Source of the DNA: an uncultured Collinsella sp.
Lineage (GTDB): Bacteria; Actinomycetota; Coriobacteriia; Coriobacteriales; Coriobacteriaceae
Length of the DNA stretch: 64,000 bases
Direction of reading: 5' to 3'
NCBI GenBank assembly: GCA_905210085.1
Contig: CAJLVJ010000001.1
Span: forward strand, 1 to 64,000
Part shown: piece by piece, positions 12,354 through 22,380 of the stretch
How positions within the stretch are numbered: the stretch's first letter is position 1
How the letters are laid out: every line of letters begins with the position of its first letter
Program-made: the position numbers and the translations under genes
The notes under the pieces: generated by a model
Databases searched by the model: none
The model's input: only the letters and a program-made list of their open reading frames with translations
Told to the model about the DNA's origin: nothing

Positions 12354-14819
12354 TTACTCCACCGGCTTGAAGATGGTGGCCTGGCCGAAGACGCTGCGGA
12401 TGAGGGCTTTGGCCTCGTCCTCGGTCTGCGGGATGCTCGGGGCTGCGCCCTGGTGGCCGAAGGGGCTGCCGGCACCGGGGTTGGACTCCCAGGGGGCAGC
12501 GGGGGCGTCCTCCTCTTTGGGGGCAGTTGCAGCGGGCTTGGGCGCGGACGCCGCACCCGGCACGTCGAACGGGGGCAGATCGTCCCCGCCAGCATCGGCA
12601 GCAAAACCGCCGACCATGGCGTCGTCGTAGGGCACCTGCTCGGATTCCCACGGCGCAGACGACGCGGCAGGCTGAGCCATGGGAGCGGACGCGCGCTCGG
12701 GCGCACGGGGTGCGGGCTCGGTCGGGAGCTTACCCGTGGCGGGAGCGCCGGCAGAGTTGTCGGAGCGCAGCCAGGGGGCCTTAGCCAGGTCGGATGACTT
12801 GGGCGCGGGTGCAGCGGCGGGCTTGGGCGCGGGCGCCGGAGCAGCCGGTTTGGGCGCCGCGGGCTCAGGCGCCGACGGGGTCGGTACCGCCGCTGGCGCT
12901 GTTATTGGCCGCGGCGCGCTGGCGTTCGAGGATACAGGGGCCGCCGAGGACACGGGTTGCGGGTCCGCAGATACCGCAGCCCGTGCAGATGGAGAATGCT
13001 CCTCATGTTGAGGAGCCGGCGTGCCACCTCCATCCAGGACGTAGTCGACGGTGCGACGACCGAAGACCGCGCAGACCGTCGGCAGGACTACCGACTGCGT
13101 GTCGGCGCGGCCGAGCATCTTGATGGCAAAGGTCGAGCCCGCAGGGAACGAGACCGTGAGCTTGGAGCCGTCGTCGGCCGTGGCGCGGGCGTTGAGCAAA
13201 AGGCCTGCATAGGAAGCCTGACGAGCCTTGACGCGCTCGACGACCTCGGCCCATTTGCGCTGGAGCTCGCCGGCGTCCTCGACCGCGGGGGTCTCGGCAG
13301 CACCGGCGGCGGCAACCTGGGCGGCGTTGTTGGGCTTGGACACCGGCGCGGTCGATGCAGCAGGCGCGGGAGCCGGAGCCGCAATGGGTTGAGGTGCAGG
13401 CGTTACAGGTTTGGGCGCGGGAGCCGGAGCCGCGGACTTGGGCGTAGGCTGGGCAGCCGGAACAGCAGCACCGCGGTCCCAAGGCATGCCGCCCTGATGC
13501 GCGGGCGTAGCAGCGGGGGCGGCAGCCGCCGCAGGAGTAGCAGCTCGGGCACCCGAAATCAGCGTCGGCTGCTGGACAGCGGGTGCGGATGCAGCAGGCG
13601 CACTCGCTTGAGCAGCAGCCACGCTCGCCGGAACGGCGGCGTTGGCAACCATGGCCTCCAAGCGAGCCACGCGCTCGGCCAAAGCCTCAATCGTTAAATC
13701 GGCCTCGGGACGCGTCAGGCGGGTGCAGGCGATCTCGAGTACCAGGCGCACGTCGCTCGCACCCCTCATCTCCAAGGCGGCATCGTCGAGCACCGTCAGC
13801 ACGCGAGCCAAACGATCGGCAGGATGCTCGCCAAAGGCAGCGGCCTCGGCTGCAAGCGCCTCGGCCTGCTCGGCACCGCCCTCAAACAACTCGGCACGGG
13901 CACCGGCAACGCAAGCAACATACACGTCGCGTACGTGCGCCACCAGGTCGCGCGTCAGTTCCAGCAGATCGTTACCTTCCTCGACCTGCGCGCGAATAAG
14001 CCCATAGAGCTCGGCGACATCACGATCGGCAATGGCGCGCGCAAACTCGCCCAGAATCTGGTCCGAAACTTCGCCCAAAAGTGAGCGGGCATCGTCCGCA
14101 TGCACGGTGCCGTTGCCGAAGACGCTCAGCTGCTCCAGCGTGGAGAGCGCATCGCGCATGCCGCCCTTGGCATGGCGCGCCACGATGGCAAGCGCCTCGT
14201 CGTCGTAGTCGAAGCCCTCCTGCTCGCACACGTATGCCAGGCGGCGCTCGATATCCTCGTTACCGATGCGGTGGAAATCGAAGCGCTGGCAGCGCGAGAG
14301 GATGGTCTCCAGAATCTTTTGCGGGTCGGTGGTGCACAGCACAAAGATCACGTGCGCCGGCGGCTCCTCGAGCGTCTTGAGCAGCGCGTTAAACGCCGCC
14401 GTCGTGAGCATGTGAACCTCGTCGATGATATAGATCTTGTACTTGCCGCGCACCGGGGCAAAGTTGACGGAGTTGATGATCTCCTCGCGCACGTTGTCCA
14501 CGCCGGTACGGCTTGCAGCATCGAGCTCGTAGACATCGGGGTGGTTGCCCTCGGCGATGAGCTCGCACTCCTCGCAAGTACCGTCGGGCATGCAGCCGCT
14601 TGCACCCTCGGCGCGCGCCGCCTCGGCATTGCGGCACAGCAGCGCCTTGGCCAGAATGCGCGCCATGGTGGTCTTGCCCGTGCCGCGCGGTCCGCAGAAC
14701 AGATAGGCGTGGGACAGGCGCCCCTCGGTGATGGCGTGCTCGAGCGTCGAGACGATATGCTGCTGGCCCACCACGGAGTCAAAGGTGAGCGGGCGATACT
14801 TTCGGTACAACGATTCCAT
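12354..14819 (-). CDS. dnaX: DNA polymerase III subunits gamma/tau
   Basis: The clamp-loader ATPase (821 aa) starts MESLYRKYRPLTFDSVVGQ. It has Walker A GPRGTGKTT, the zinc-binding cysteines between CRNAEAARAEG and CEECEL, the DEVHML Walker B and the sensor motif SRCQRFDF. After the collar region the protein has a very long Ala/Pro-rich linker and a C-terminal tau-like part, about 200 residues more than compact homologues. The ATG at 14819 is preceded by GGGGGAG. It heads the dnaX-ybaB-recR group, though the 835 bases between dnaX and ybaB hold an opposite-strand gene and imply separate promoters. Confidence 0.96.
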   Translation of the reverse strand: MESLYRKYRPLTFDSVVGQQHIVSTLEHAITEGRLSHAYLFCGPRGTGKTTMARILAKALLCRNAEAARAEGASGCMPDGTCEECELIAEGNHPDVYELDAASRTGVDNVREEIINSVNFAPVRGKYKIYIIDEVHMLTTAAFNALLKTLEEPPAHVIFVLCTTDPQKILETILSRCQRFDFHRIGNEDIERRLAYVCEQEGFDYDDEALAIVARHAKGGMRDALSTLEQLSVFGNGTVHADDARSLLGEVSDQILGEFARAIADRDVAELYGLIRAQVEEGNDLLELTRDLVAHVRDVYVACVAGARAELFEGGAEQAEALAAEAAAFGEHPADRLARVLTVLDDAALEMRGASDVRLVLEIACTRLTRPEADLTIEALAERVARLEAMVANAAVPASVAAAQASAPAASAPAVQQPTLISGARAATPAAAAAPAATPAHQGGMPWDRGAAVPAAQPTPKSAAPAPAPKPVTPAPQPIAAPAPAPAASTAPVSKPNNAAQVAAAGAAETPAVEDAGELQRKWAEVVERVKARQASYAGLLLNARATADDGSKLTVSFPAGSTFAIKMLGRADTQSVVLPTVCAVFGRRTVDYVLDGGGTPAPQHEEHSPSARAAVSADPQPVSSAAPVSSNASAPRPITAPAAVPTPSAPEPAAPKPAAPAPAPKPAAAPAPKSSDLAKAPWLRSDNSAGAPATGKLPTEPAPRAPERASAPMAQPAASSAPWESEQVPYDDAMVGGFAADAGGDDLPPFDVPGAASAPKPAATAPKEEDAPAAPWESNPGAGSPFGHQGAAPSIPQTEDEAKALIRSVFGQATIFKPVE

Positions 14820-14935
14820 GGGTGCTCCCCCGGGTATACTGAGTCTTGTTGCCGCGGCGGCCATGCGGTCGCACGGCATACTGCATTCCATAATAACCCG
14901 TACGGCGAGCCCGCCGCGATAGGAGTCCAAAGAGC

Positions 14936-15652
14936 ATGGCAGACGCAGAGAGCAACCTCGTTCCCTCCGAAGCAGCCGACCAGGTCGAGGTCGCGCTCGA
15001 GGAGCAGGCCGCAGCCGACGACGACATCCTGTACCTCAACGAGTACCAGTACGAAAACGACCTGGTCACCGACTTCGCCCGCCTGGTCGCCTCGCCCAGG
15101 CGTCGCGGCTCGCTGTATGTCGCCGCGGCAATTGCCGCGCTCATCGGCATCGGCATGTTGGTGGCCGGCGGCAACTGGATCAAGTTTGGCGTCGTCCTGA
15201 TCGTATTCGGCGCTTTTTTGGCCTGGTGGAGCAAAAACCTGCACCACACCCTCGCCCGCGACTTTATCGACGCCGTCGAGGCCGACGAGTCCATGGGTGG
15301 CCGCTATCGCCGCGTCGCCGCCAACGAGGACGGCCTGATGGTTTGGGGCAAGAGCGGTAAGTCACAGTTCTTCCCGTTTGACAAGCTCGACCACGTACTC
15401 GACGGCGAGCGCATCTTTGTGGCCATGTTCGCCGACCAGGGCGTGACGATCCCCAAGGACACCTTCGTCCGTGGCGATGCCGAGCAGTTCGGCCCCTTCC
15501 TCAAGGCCCGCATCAACAAAAAACTCCGCATCGAGACCAAGCGCAAGAAGATGAAGGCCGAGAAGGCCGCCGCCGAGGCCAAGCAGGACGACAAGCCCCA
15601 GGAGACCAAAGGCAAGCAGCGCAAGCAGAAGAAGAACAAGAAGAAGCGCTAA
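14936..15652 (+). CDS. Membrane protein with C-terminal lysine-rich tail
   Basis: A 238-residue protein with an acidic N-terminus, two adjacent membrane segments (about residues 58-98), a soluble domain (about 100-190) and a highly charged Lys/Gln/Glu tail ending in poly-Lys/Arg. The arrangement resembles YcxB-like membrane proteins but the assignment is weak. AGGAG lies upstream of the ATG. It is divergent from dnaX. The basic tail suggests binding to membrane lipid or nucleic acid, which is only inference. Confidence 0.7.
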   Translation: MADAESNLVPSEAADQVEVALEEQAAADDDILYLNEYQYENDLVTDFARLVASPRRRGSLYVAAAIAALIGIGMLVAGGNWIKFGVVLIVFGAFLAWWSKNLHHTLARDFIDAVEADESMGGRYRRVAANEDGLMVWGKSGKSQFFPFDKLDHVLDGERIFVAMFADQGVTIPKDTFVRGDAEQFGPFLKARINKKLRIETKRKKMKAEKAAAEAKQDDKPQETKGKQRKQKKNKKKR

Positions 15653-15796
15653 GACCAAACCAGACAGACAGCCTCGCATCCCGCTATCCTCCCCATGCAC
15701 CCGAGCGTGCTACACTAGCAGCATCTATGCCACCGCGAATGGCTCGGCCCCACGCCCGCCGCTCGCAAACGAACTTTAAACGCACGAGGGTTGGCC

Positions 15797-17650
15797 ATGC
15801 CGCTTTTCTCGCAACATACCGCCCGGTTCTCGCCGGACGTTCCTTTGGAGGGCACCAGCTCTCGCGAGCTGCTCAAGCGGTACCAGCCGCTCGAGACACT
15901 TGCGACCGGCGGTTTTGGCTCCATCGAGATTTGCCGCGACACGCACCTGCGCCGCCGCGTCGCCATTAAGCGCATCCCCCTTATCAACGGCGCCGGCATG
16001 CCCGCCAGCGACATCATGGATGTCCTGCGCGAGGCGCACACTGCCGCCATGCTTCAACATCCCAACATCGTGCAGGTCATCGACTTTACGCATGACACCG
16101 CCTATGCCTACCTGGTCATGGAGTATGTCGACGGTATGTCGCTGGCCGAGTTTTTGCATCGCGTGGACGGCCACTCGCTCACCTTTGACGAGGCCGCGGC
16201 CATTGCCGATGCCCTGGGCCAGGCGCTCACCTTCGCCCATAGCAATGGCGTACTCCACCTGGACATTAAGCCCGCCAACGTGCTCATCGACCACTCGGGC
16301 AATGTAAAGCTCACCGACTTTGGCATGGCGCGGCTGTCGTCCGCCGGTGGCTTTGGCGGCTCGCGCGGCGGCACCATCGGCTACATGCCGCCCGAGCAGC
16401 TCGATATCGAGACCGGCACGGTCGACAAGCGCGCCGATGTCTTTGCCCTCGCCTGTGTGATCTACGAGGGCCTGTGCGGCAGCGCTCCCTTTATGGCGGC
16501 CACGCCCGCCGACTCGCTCGGCCGCATCATCGGCGGCGCCACCTATCCCAGCGAGCTGATACCACACTTTCCCCCGGGAGCCGAGGCCGCGCTCATGAGC
16601 GCGCTCTCCCCCATGCCGCAGGACCGCCCCAACAGCATCGAGGCATTTTGCGACCAGCTCCTTGCCGGTCTGGGCAGCGTGCGCGAAGGCCGTCGCAGCC
16701 TGGAGCAAATGGTTGGCGAACTTTCGGATGACGAGCAGGAGCTCGACGATATCGAGCCGTCGCACTACGAGGACGACGCCATCGAGGTCGACCCCGCACT
16801 CGGCTGGGCGGGCACGCGCTGGAGCCATGCGCGCGACTACACCATGCGCACTATCTCGGCGCTAACGTGCGGCACCTTTAGCTTTTTGCTGATGCAAACG
16901 GCCGGGGTCGCGGCGCTTCCCGGCCTGGTCATTGCGGCCATCGCGATCGGAGCGGCGGCTGGCCTGGCCCCCCAGATTGGCTCGGCCATCTCGGCTGTGG
17001 GCTTTTTGGTGCTCATGGCCAACGCCACCATGCAGGCGCAGGGCATCCTGTCGATGCTGCCCGTCGCGGTGATCTTTGCCGCCGCCATGTCCGGTTGGTG
17101 GATCGCCTGGGGTCGCACCGAGGCTGCCGCGAGCGCCGCGCTCACCTGTGCACTCGCGCTTGGCTGTCTGACCGGCAATACCTTCCTGGCAGCTGGGGTC
17201 ACCGCCGGCGTCGCGTCATTTTGGCTCGGCCCGGCAAGCGCCGCCGCGGCAACGGGCATGGGCGCGCTTTTTGCCCGTCTGGCCACGGTCGCGCTTTCAG
17301 CCGGAGGCGTGCTGGGGCTCGGTAACGTTGCCGCAGCGCTGGGAGACCCGCTCCTTTGGGTCGCCTTTGTGCTGGTCGCGGCAACTGCCGCAGCGTCATC
17401 CGCGCTGCTCAATGTCCATGCCAAGCGTGCCGGCCAGAGCTCAAACCTTGCCGCAATCGCCGCCATCGCTGTCACCGGCATCGGCTGTGCAGCGGTGTCC
17501 TGTCTTGCACACCATATGGAAATTGCCAGCCTTGCAGCCGCGGTCGTCGCCAAGGCGGCGGTTGCGGGAACCCTATCCTCTATAATCGTTGGGATATGCC
17601 TATATTTGCTCGGATACCAAAGAACCTATACGGAGAGTGATCTTTCGTGA
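15797..17650 (+). CDS. Ser/Thr protein kinase with multi-pass C-terminal membrane region (non-RD)
   Basis: A 617-residue kinase. Catalytic motifs: ATGGFGSIEI (glycine loop), RVAIKRIP (ATP lysine), LHLDIKPANVL, LTDFGMA, IGYMPPEQ. The catalytic loop reads HLD rather than HRD, so it lacks the arginine that normally couples activity to activation-loop phosphorylation. Residues about 350-610 form several hydrophobic segments, unlike the single segment of PknB-type kinases. The ATG at 15797 is preferred to the TTG two codons earlier because GAGG then has normal spacing. Its last bases overlap the start of the FhaA-like gene (GTGA). It opens the signalling cluster that runs to 25924. Confidence 0.9.
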   Translation: MPLFSQHTARFSPDVPLEGTSSRELLKRYQPLETLATGGFGSIEICRDTHLRRRVAIKRIPLINGAGMPASDIMDVLREAHTAAMLQHPNIVQVIDFTHDTAYAYLVMEYVDGMSLAEFLHRVDGHSLTFDEAAAIADALGQALTFAHSNGVLHLDIKPANVLIDHSGNVKLTDFGMARLSSAGGFGGSRGGTIGYMPPEQLDIETGTVDKRADVFALACVIYEGLCGSAPFMAATPADSLGRIIGGATYPSELIPHFPPGAEAALMSALSPMPQDRPNSIEAFCDQLLAGLGSVREGRRSLEQMVGELSDDEQELDDIEPSHYEDDAIEVDPALGWAGTRWSHARDYTMRTISALTCGTFSFLLMQTAGVAALPGLVIAAIAIGAAAGLAPQIGSAISAVGFLVLMANATMQAQGILSMLPVAVIFAAAMSGWWIAWGRTEAAASAALTCALALGCLTGNTFLAAGVTAGVASFWLGPASAAAATGMGALFARLATVALSAGGVLGLGNVAAALGDPLLWVAFVLVAATAAASSALLNVHAKRAGQSSNLAAIAAIAVTGIGCAAVSCLAHHMEIASLAAAVVAKAAVAGTLSSIIVGICLYLLGYQRTYTESDLS

Positions 17651-18660
17651 ACTTCCTGAACATCTTCGAGGACCACGTGGCCGGCATCTTCGGTGCCACC
17701 CGTGCCCCGTTCTCCTTTAAGAAGCTTGCCAAGCAGGCCGCTCGCGACATGGAGGATCAGACTCTGGTGATCAACGGCGTCAACACGGCGCCGGCACTCT
17801 ATACCATCCTGATCGCCGCCGACGACGATCCCATGCTCGCCCCGTTCTACCCCGAGCTTTCGCGCGAGGTCCGCGAGTTTGTGAAGGCGCAGGCCGAAAA
17901 GCGCCGCTATGTCTTTGTCGGCGAGCCCCTCGTGCGCTTTATGATCGATCCGCAGCTGCGCGCCGGCAAGTTCTCGGTCTTTGCCGAGAACGTCGATGCC
18001 CCCACGCTCGGCCGCCTGTACGAAGAAGAGCGCGCCTATCAAAACGGCCTGGGCCAGAACAACTCCGCGGCAAGCCGTGCCGCCAGCGCCCCGCGCGCCG
18101 GCCAGCAGCAGTTTGCTGCCCCGCAGCAGCAGCGCCCCGCCGCCATGCCCCAGCAGCAGCCGACGCCTCGCGCCGCCGCTCCCGACCCGCTTGCCGTGGC
18201 AGACCCCTTCGCGCCTAGCGTCCCCGACCCCGCCGCCGCACCCATCCCGGTGCCTCAGACCGTCTCGCGCGACGCGCTTGCCGGCATGGGCGGAGCCGCC
18301 GCGACCGGTGCCGCCGTGGGCCTAGGCGCCGCAGCCGGCATCGCCTCCAACATGGCGAGCACTCGCGCCCCGCAGCGCCCGCTCGCCCAGCTCGTCGACG
18401 TCGTGAGCGGCGAGAGCCATAGCATCACCTCCGCACAGGTGACCATCGGTCGCGAGCGCTCAGTTTCCGACATTGCCCTGCGCGACCCCAACGTGTCGCG
18501 CCGCCACGCCCAGCTCACCTTTACGGGCTCGGATTGGTCGATCGAGGATCTCAATTCCACCAACGGCACGCTCGTCAACAACCGCCGCATTACGCGCTGC
18601 CCGCTGCGCAACGGCGATCTGCTGACGTTTGGCCTGAGTACCTTTGAATTTAGGGGATAG
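17647..18660 (+). CDS. fhaA: FhaA-like protein (DUF3662 plus FHA domain)
   Basis: A 337-aa cytoplasmic protein. The N-terminal ~130 residues match the DUF3662/FhaA domain (NIFEDHVAGIFGATRAPFSFKKLAKQAARDM). Then comes a Gln/Pro/Ala-rich linker, and a C-terminal FHA domain (IGRERSVSDIAL, VSRRHAQLTF, IEDLNSTNGTLVNN). In mycobacteria FhaA links the PknB cluster to cell-wall synthesis proteins. The GTG start is chosen by the GGAGAG ribosome site and by overlap with the previous stop codon. Confidence 0.92.
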   Translation: MNFLNIFEDHVAGIFGATRAPFSFKKLAKQAARDMEDQTLVINGVNTAPALYTILIAADDDPMLAPFYPELSREVREFVKAQAEKRRYVFVGEPLVRFMIDPQLRAGKFSVFAENVDAPTLGRLYEEERAYQNGLGQNNSAASRAASAPRAGQQQFAAPQQQRPAAMPQQQPTPRAAAPDPLAVADPFAPSVPDPAAAPIPVPQTVSRDALAGMGGAAATGAAVGLGAAAGIASNMASTRAPQRPLAQLVDVVSGESHSITSAQVTIGRERSVSDIALRDPNVSRRHAQLTFTGSDWSIEDLNSTNGTLVNNRRITRCPLRNGDLLTFGLSTFEFRG

Positions 18661-18666
18661 TCGCTT

Positions 18667-19083
18667 ATGAACATCGATATCGTCCTTTTTGCAGGCCGCA
18701 TCGTCCTGGTCGCCCTGCTCTATATCTTTCTGTTCGCCGTCATGAAGACCGGCGTGGGACTTGTGCGTGGACAGCGCCGCGACTCGGCTATCTGGACGAT
18801 CGATGTGGACAAGGGTCCGCGCGGTATCCGCGGCATCCACGTAGACATGCTCGGCCCCGTCATCGTCGGTCGCTCGCCATCTTCGGACATCTGCATCAAC
18901 GAACCGTTCGTTTCAGCCTCGCACGCGCGCTTTTCGCTGCAGGGCCCGGCGCTCATCATCGAGGACCTCAACTCACTTAACGGCACGCTCGTCAACGGCC
19001 GCCAACTCGTGGAGCCCGCGACGCTGCGTGAGGGCGACGAAGTCCAGATTGGCGACGTGGTCATGAAGGTGAACCGTCGATGA
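18667..19083 (+). CDS. fhaB: FhaB/FipA-like membrane-anchored FHA protein
   Basis: A 138-residue protein with an N-terminal membrane segment (residues ~5-25) and a single FHA domain: VIVGRSPSSDICI, SASHARFSL, IEDLNSLNGTLVNGR, LREGDEVQIGDVVM. This is the FhaB (FipA) architecture of the actinobacterial pknB cluster, where it is a phosphothreonine reader connected to division proteins. It is preceded by AGGGGAT and its stop overlaps the PP2C start (ATGA). Confidence 0.92.
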   Translation: MNIDIVLFAGRIVLVALLYIFLFAVMKTGVGLVRGQRRDSAIWTIDVDKGPRGIRGIHVDMLGPVIVGRSPSSDICINEPFVSASHARFSLQGPALIIEDLNSLNGTLVNGRQLVEPATLREGDEVQIGDVVMKVNRR

Positions 19084-20879
19084 TCGACGAGGAGAACAAG
19101 TCCGCAACTATGACCGAGGCACCGGCCGCCGCCACAGCTGCGCCGGCCCACGCCGCTCCGGCGGGCTCCGCACCCGTGGAGCCCGAGGACACCGTGTTCT
19201 CCCTGCCTCTTTCGCATGTAACGCATGATATTTCGGATCTCGCCGATAACGAGGACGAAGAGGATGCCGTAGCGGCGCCCATCGGCGCACATGCTGCGGA
19301 ACAGCCCACAGCGCCCGAAGCAACCCCGGCGCCGGCTCACTTTGCAGAGCCCGTCGCCGCGGCAATCAACGAGAGCGCTGCGGTGTTTGCGGCACCCGAG
19401 CCCGCCGCGCCGGCGTTTCCCATGGCCCCGGCGTCCGAGGTTGCGCCCGCGTCTACGCCGGCGCCCGAGCCTATAGACGTCAGCCCGCAAGACGACGAGT
19501 CGACCGCCCGCGTTTCCGAGGAGCCCGACTCCCCGGACACCGGTGATTCCGAATCAAACGCCGAGACCGACACCGTCTCTCCCGGTGACACCGCCGAGAT
19601 CGACGTTGCTGCCGTTGAGGCCAAGCTCAAAGACCCCGGATCGACCATGAGCTTTGAGCCCCTGACCGAGGAGCGCATCGAGACCGACTCGACCTATGAT
19701 GCCGGTACCACCACGCAACTCATGTGGGGCGCCCGCTCCGACGTTGGCTGCGTGCGCCCGCACAATGAGGATTCCTACCTGGTGCAGTCGCCGCTCTTTT
19801 GCGTATGCGACGGCATGGGCGGTCACGCCGCCGGCGAGGTAGCCTCTTCCATCGCCGTCGAGACTATTGCCAAGACGGCCCCGCAGTCCGCCGACGCAGC
19901 GCGCCTGGCCGCAGCCGTCGAGGCAGCCAACGCCGCCGTAATCGAGGCGGCCCTGAACGGCCTGGGCAAGCCCGGCATGGGCTGCACAGCCACCTGCGCC
20001 TATATCGAAAACGACACGCTCGCCATCGCCCACGTGGGCGACTCTCGCGCCTACCTGCTCCACGAGGGCACGCTCATCCGCGTGACCCGCGACCACTCCT
20101 ACGTGGAGGAGCTCGTGGACGCTGGCGAGATCACGGCAGACGAGGCTCGCGTCCACCCCAACCGTTCGGTCATCACCCGCGCACTGGGCTCGGACCCCGC
20201 CATGTATGCCGACCACTTCACTCTGCATATCGAGGAAGGCGACCGCCTGATCCTGTGCTCCGACGGCCTCTCGAGCATGATTCCCGATAGCGATATCGAG
20301 AACATCGCCACGCAGTCCTCAACCGCGCAAATCTGCGTCGACAACCTAGTGGACGCGGCGCTTGCCGCCGGCGGCCACGACAACGTGACCGTAGTAGTCG
20401 TTGACCTGGTTGACGATGGCGTCATGCGCGAGGCGCAACGCGTGCGTCGCCGCAACGTTACTATCGCCGCCATCCTGGCCCTCGTCTTTGTGCTGGCAGC
20501 TGGCATCTGGGCCTACACGGGTGTCACCGGCTCGTACTACCTGGGTACCTACCAGGGCAATGTCGCCGTCTGGCGCGGCCTGCCCGGCAAGCCACTCGGA
20601 CTCAAGCTCCACTGGCTCGAAAGCGAAACCAGCATCAAGCTGTCCGACCTGCCCGAAGACACGCAAAACCGCCTCAAGGCGGGCATTCCGCAAACAAGTG
20701 TCGACGATGCGCAGGACACGATATCCAAGTACCGCCACCAGATCGACGAGGAGCAGACCCGCCAGGTGATCGACGCGCAAACGATTCGCGACAACACCAA
20801 TCAGGGATCGGTCTCCGAATCAGATTCCGAGAAAACCGCCGAACAGTCCGCCGAGGCCGAAGCCTCCGATAAGAATTAG
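19080..20879 (+). CDS. pstP: PP2C-family Ser/Thr phosphatase with long N-terminal extension
   Basis: At 599 residues this is larger than typical PstP (about 500). The first ~210 residues are a low-complexity, acidic Ala/Pro/Glu-rich region absent from typical PstP. The catalytic domain follows: ARSDVGCVRPHNEDSYLV, VCDGMGGHAAGEVAS, AHVGDSRAYL, ILCSDGLSSMI, GGHDNVTVVVVDL, with the metal-binding aspartates in place. A membrane segment (about residues 461-481) precedes a short extracellular tail. It would reverse phosphorylation by the cluster kinases. Confidence 0.93.
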   Translation: MIDEENKSATMTEAPAAATAAPAHAAPAGSAPVEPEDTVFSLPLSHVTHDISDLADNEDEEDAVAAPIGAHAAEQPTAPEATPAPAHFAEPVAAAINESAAVFAAPEPAAPAFPMAPASEVAPASTPAPEPIDVSPQDDESTARVSEEPDSPDTGDSESNAETDTVSPGDTAEIDVAAVEAKLKDPGSTMSFEPLTEERIETDSTYDAGTTTQLMWGARSDVGCVRPHNEDSYLVQSPLFCVCDGMGGHAAGEVASSIAVETIAKTAPQSADAARLAAAVEAANAAVIEAALNGLGKPGMGCTATCAYIENDTLAIAHVGDSRAYLLHEGTLIRVTRDHSYVEELVDAGEITADEARVHPNRSVITRALGSDPAMYADHFTLHIEEGDRLILCSDGLSSMIPDSDIENIATQSSTAQICVDNLVDAALAAGGHDNVTVVVVDLVDDGVMREAQRVRRRNVTIAAILALVFVLAAGIWAYTGVTGSYYLGTYQGNVAVWRGLPGKPLGLKLHWLESETSIKLSDLPEDTQNRLKAGIPQTSVDDAQDTISKYRHQIDEEQTRQVIDAQTIRDNTNQGSVSESDSEKTAEQSAEAEASDKN

Positions 20880-20895
20880 AAAGGGAGTGCCGCTT

Positions 20896-22380
20896 ATGAG
20901 TCGCCGCAACACCGAGCTGCTCTTGCTCATCGCCTCGGCGTTCCCCGTAATCCTGCTGTATGCGATGTACGTCCTCACCGCGGGCGCTGCCATCTCCTTT
21001 GAGACGCTCGCCGTACCGATCGGCCTCTTTGCCGCCTTTGCCGCGGCCCACATTGCCGTGCGCATCTTGGCGCCCGGTGCCGACCCCGCCATCCTGCCCA
21101 TCGTATTTATACTTTCGGGCATCGGCATCACGTTCGTGACGCGTCTCGCCCCCGCTCTCGCCATCTCACAGCTCATCATCCTGTTTGTCTCGGTGGCGCT
21201 CATGGTGGGAACGCTTGCACTAGTCAAAAACCTCGACGTGGTCATGCGCTACAAGTACACCTTTGGCATTATCGGCATCATCCTGCTGATGCTGCCCATC
21301 TTTATCGGCACCACGATCTCGGGCTCCAAGCTGTGGATTCGCATCGCGGGCTTTACCATCCAGCCTGGCGAGTTCGCCAAGGTCTTTATCGTCCTGTTCC
21401 TGGCCGGCTACCTAGCCGAGAACCGCGAGCTGCTCTCCATCTCCAACCGCAAGATCCTGGGCTTTAAGATCCCTCGTCTGCGACTGCTGCTGCCGCTGTT
21501 TGCCGTGTGGGGTGTGTGCCTGCTCGTCGTCGTCTTCGAACGCGACCTGGGTTCGGCCGTGCTGTTCTACACCATCTTCTTGCTGATGCTCTACGTTGCC
21601 ACGGGGCGCTTTTCGTATGTCGTCATCGGCCTTGCGCTCTTAGCCGTTGGAGCCGTGGGCGCCTACAAGTTCCTGTCGCACGTTCAGGTGCGTTTCCAGG
21701 TTTGGGTCGATCCGTTTAAGGACGCCCAGGGCCAGGGCTACCAGATTGTCCAGTCGCTCTTCTCGCTTGCCGACGGCGGTCTGGTCGGCGTTGGCATCGG
21801 CAACGGGATGGCCAACAACATCCCCGTCGTCGAGTCCGACTTTATCTTCTCGGCCATCGGCGAGGAGATGGGTCTTTTGGGCGGCGGCGCCGTGCTCATC
21901 CTGTTTATGCTCTTTGCCGTGCGTGGCCTCACCACAGCTGCCCGCGCTAAATCCGACCTCGCCGCCTTTAGCGCCACCGGTCTTACGGCAGCCATCAGCT
22001 TCCAGGCCTTTTTGATCGTGGGCGGCGTCACCCGCCTGATCCCGCTGACCGGCGTCACTCTGCCCTTTATGAGCCAGGGCGGCTCCTCGCTGCTGGCGAG
22101 CTTTATCATCGTCGCGCTCCTGCTGCGCGCCGGTGTGACGGGTCTTTCGCTGCTGCTGATGCTCGTATTCGGCCTTCTCTCGGAGTACAACGCCATTCTG
22201 CCGTCGTTCATCCCCTACTACCTCCTGACGCAGCCGTATCTGATTCTGGAACTGATCTTCCTGATCATCGCCGGGGCCTTCTCCTGGCCCGTACTGTACA
22301 ACGGCGTGCGCGGCCTGGTCCGCCTGCCCCAGCCATTCCGTCGGCTCGCGCATGCGACGTCGCCTGCTCGACACGCCTGA
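20896..22380 (+). CDS. FtsW/RodA/SpoVE-family peptidoglycan glycosyltransferase
   Basis: A 494-residue integral membrane SEDS protein with 10 or more hydrophobic segments. It carries characteristic stretches ISGSKLWIRIAGFTIQPGEFAK, FERDLGSAVLFYTIF, and TGVTLPFMSQGGSSLLASF. It polymerises lipid II together with the class B PBP encoded next. The ATG at 20896 gives correct spacing from AAAGGGAG; the in-frame GTG at 20887 would abut it. RodA versus FtsW cannot be settled from sequence reading, but this cluster position usually holds RodA/FtsW-like proteins. Confidence 0.93.
   Translation: MSRRNTELLLLIASAFPVILLYAMYVLTAGAAISFETLAVPIGLFAAFAAAHIAVRILAPGADPAILPIVFILSGIGITFVTRLAPALAISQLIILFVSVALMVGTLALVKNLDVVMRYKYTFGIIGIILLMLPIFIGTTISGSKLWIRIAGFTIQPGEFAKVFIVLFLAGYLAENRELLSISNRKILGFKIPRLRLLLPLFAVWGVCLLVVVFERDLGSAVLFYTIFLLMLYVATGRFSYVVIGLALLAVGAVGAYKFLSHVQVRFQVWVDPFKDAQGQGYQIVQSLFSLADGGLVGVGIGNGMANNIPVVESDFIFSAIGEEMGLLGGGAVLILFMLFAVRGLTTAARAKSDLAAFSATGLTAAISFQAFLIVGGVTRLIPLTGVTLPFMSQGGSSLLASFIIVALLLRAGVTGLSLLLMLVFGLLSEYNAILPSFIPYYLLTQPYLILELIFLIIAGAFSWPVLYNGVRGLVRLPQPFRRLAHATSPARHA

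Noticed and set aside
14820..14935. Signal recognition particle RNA upstream of dnaX
   Set aside because: The small SRP RNA often sits here, but the conserved GGAAGG...AGCAGCC domain is absent.
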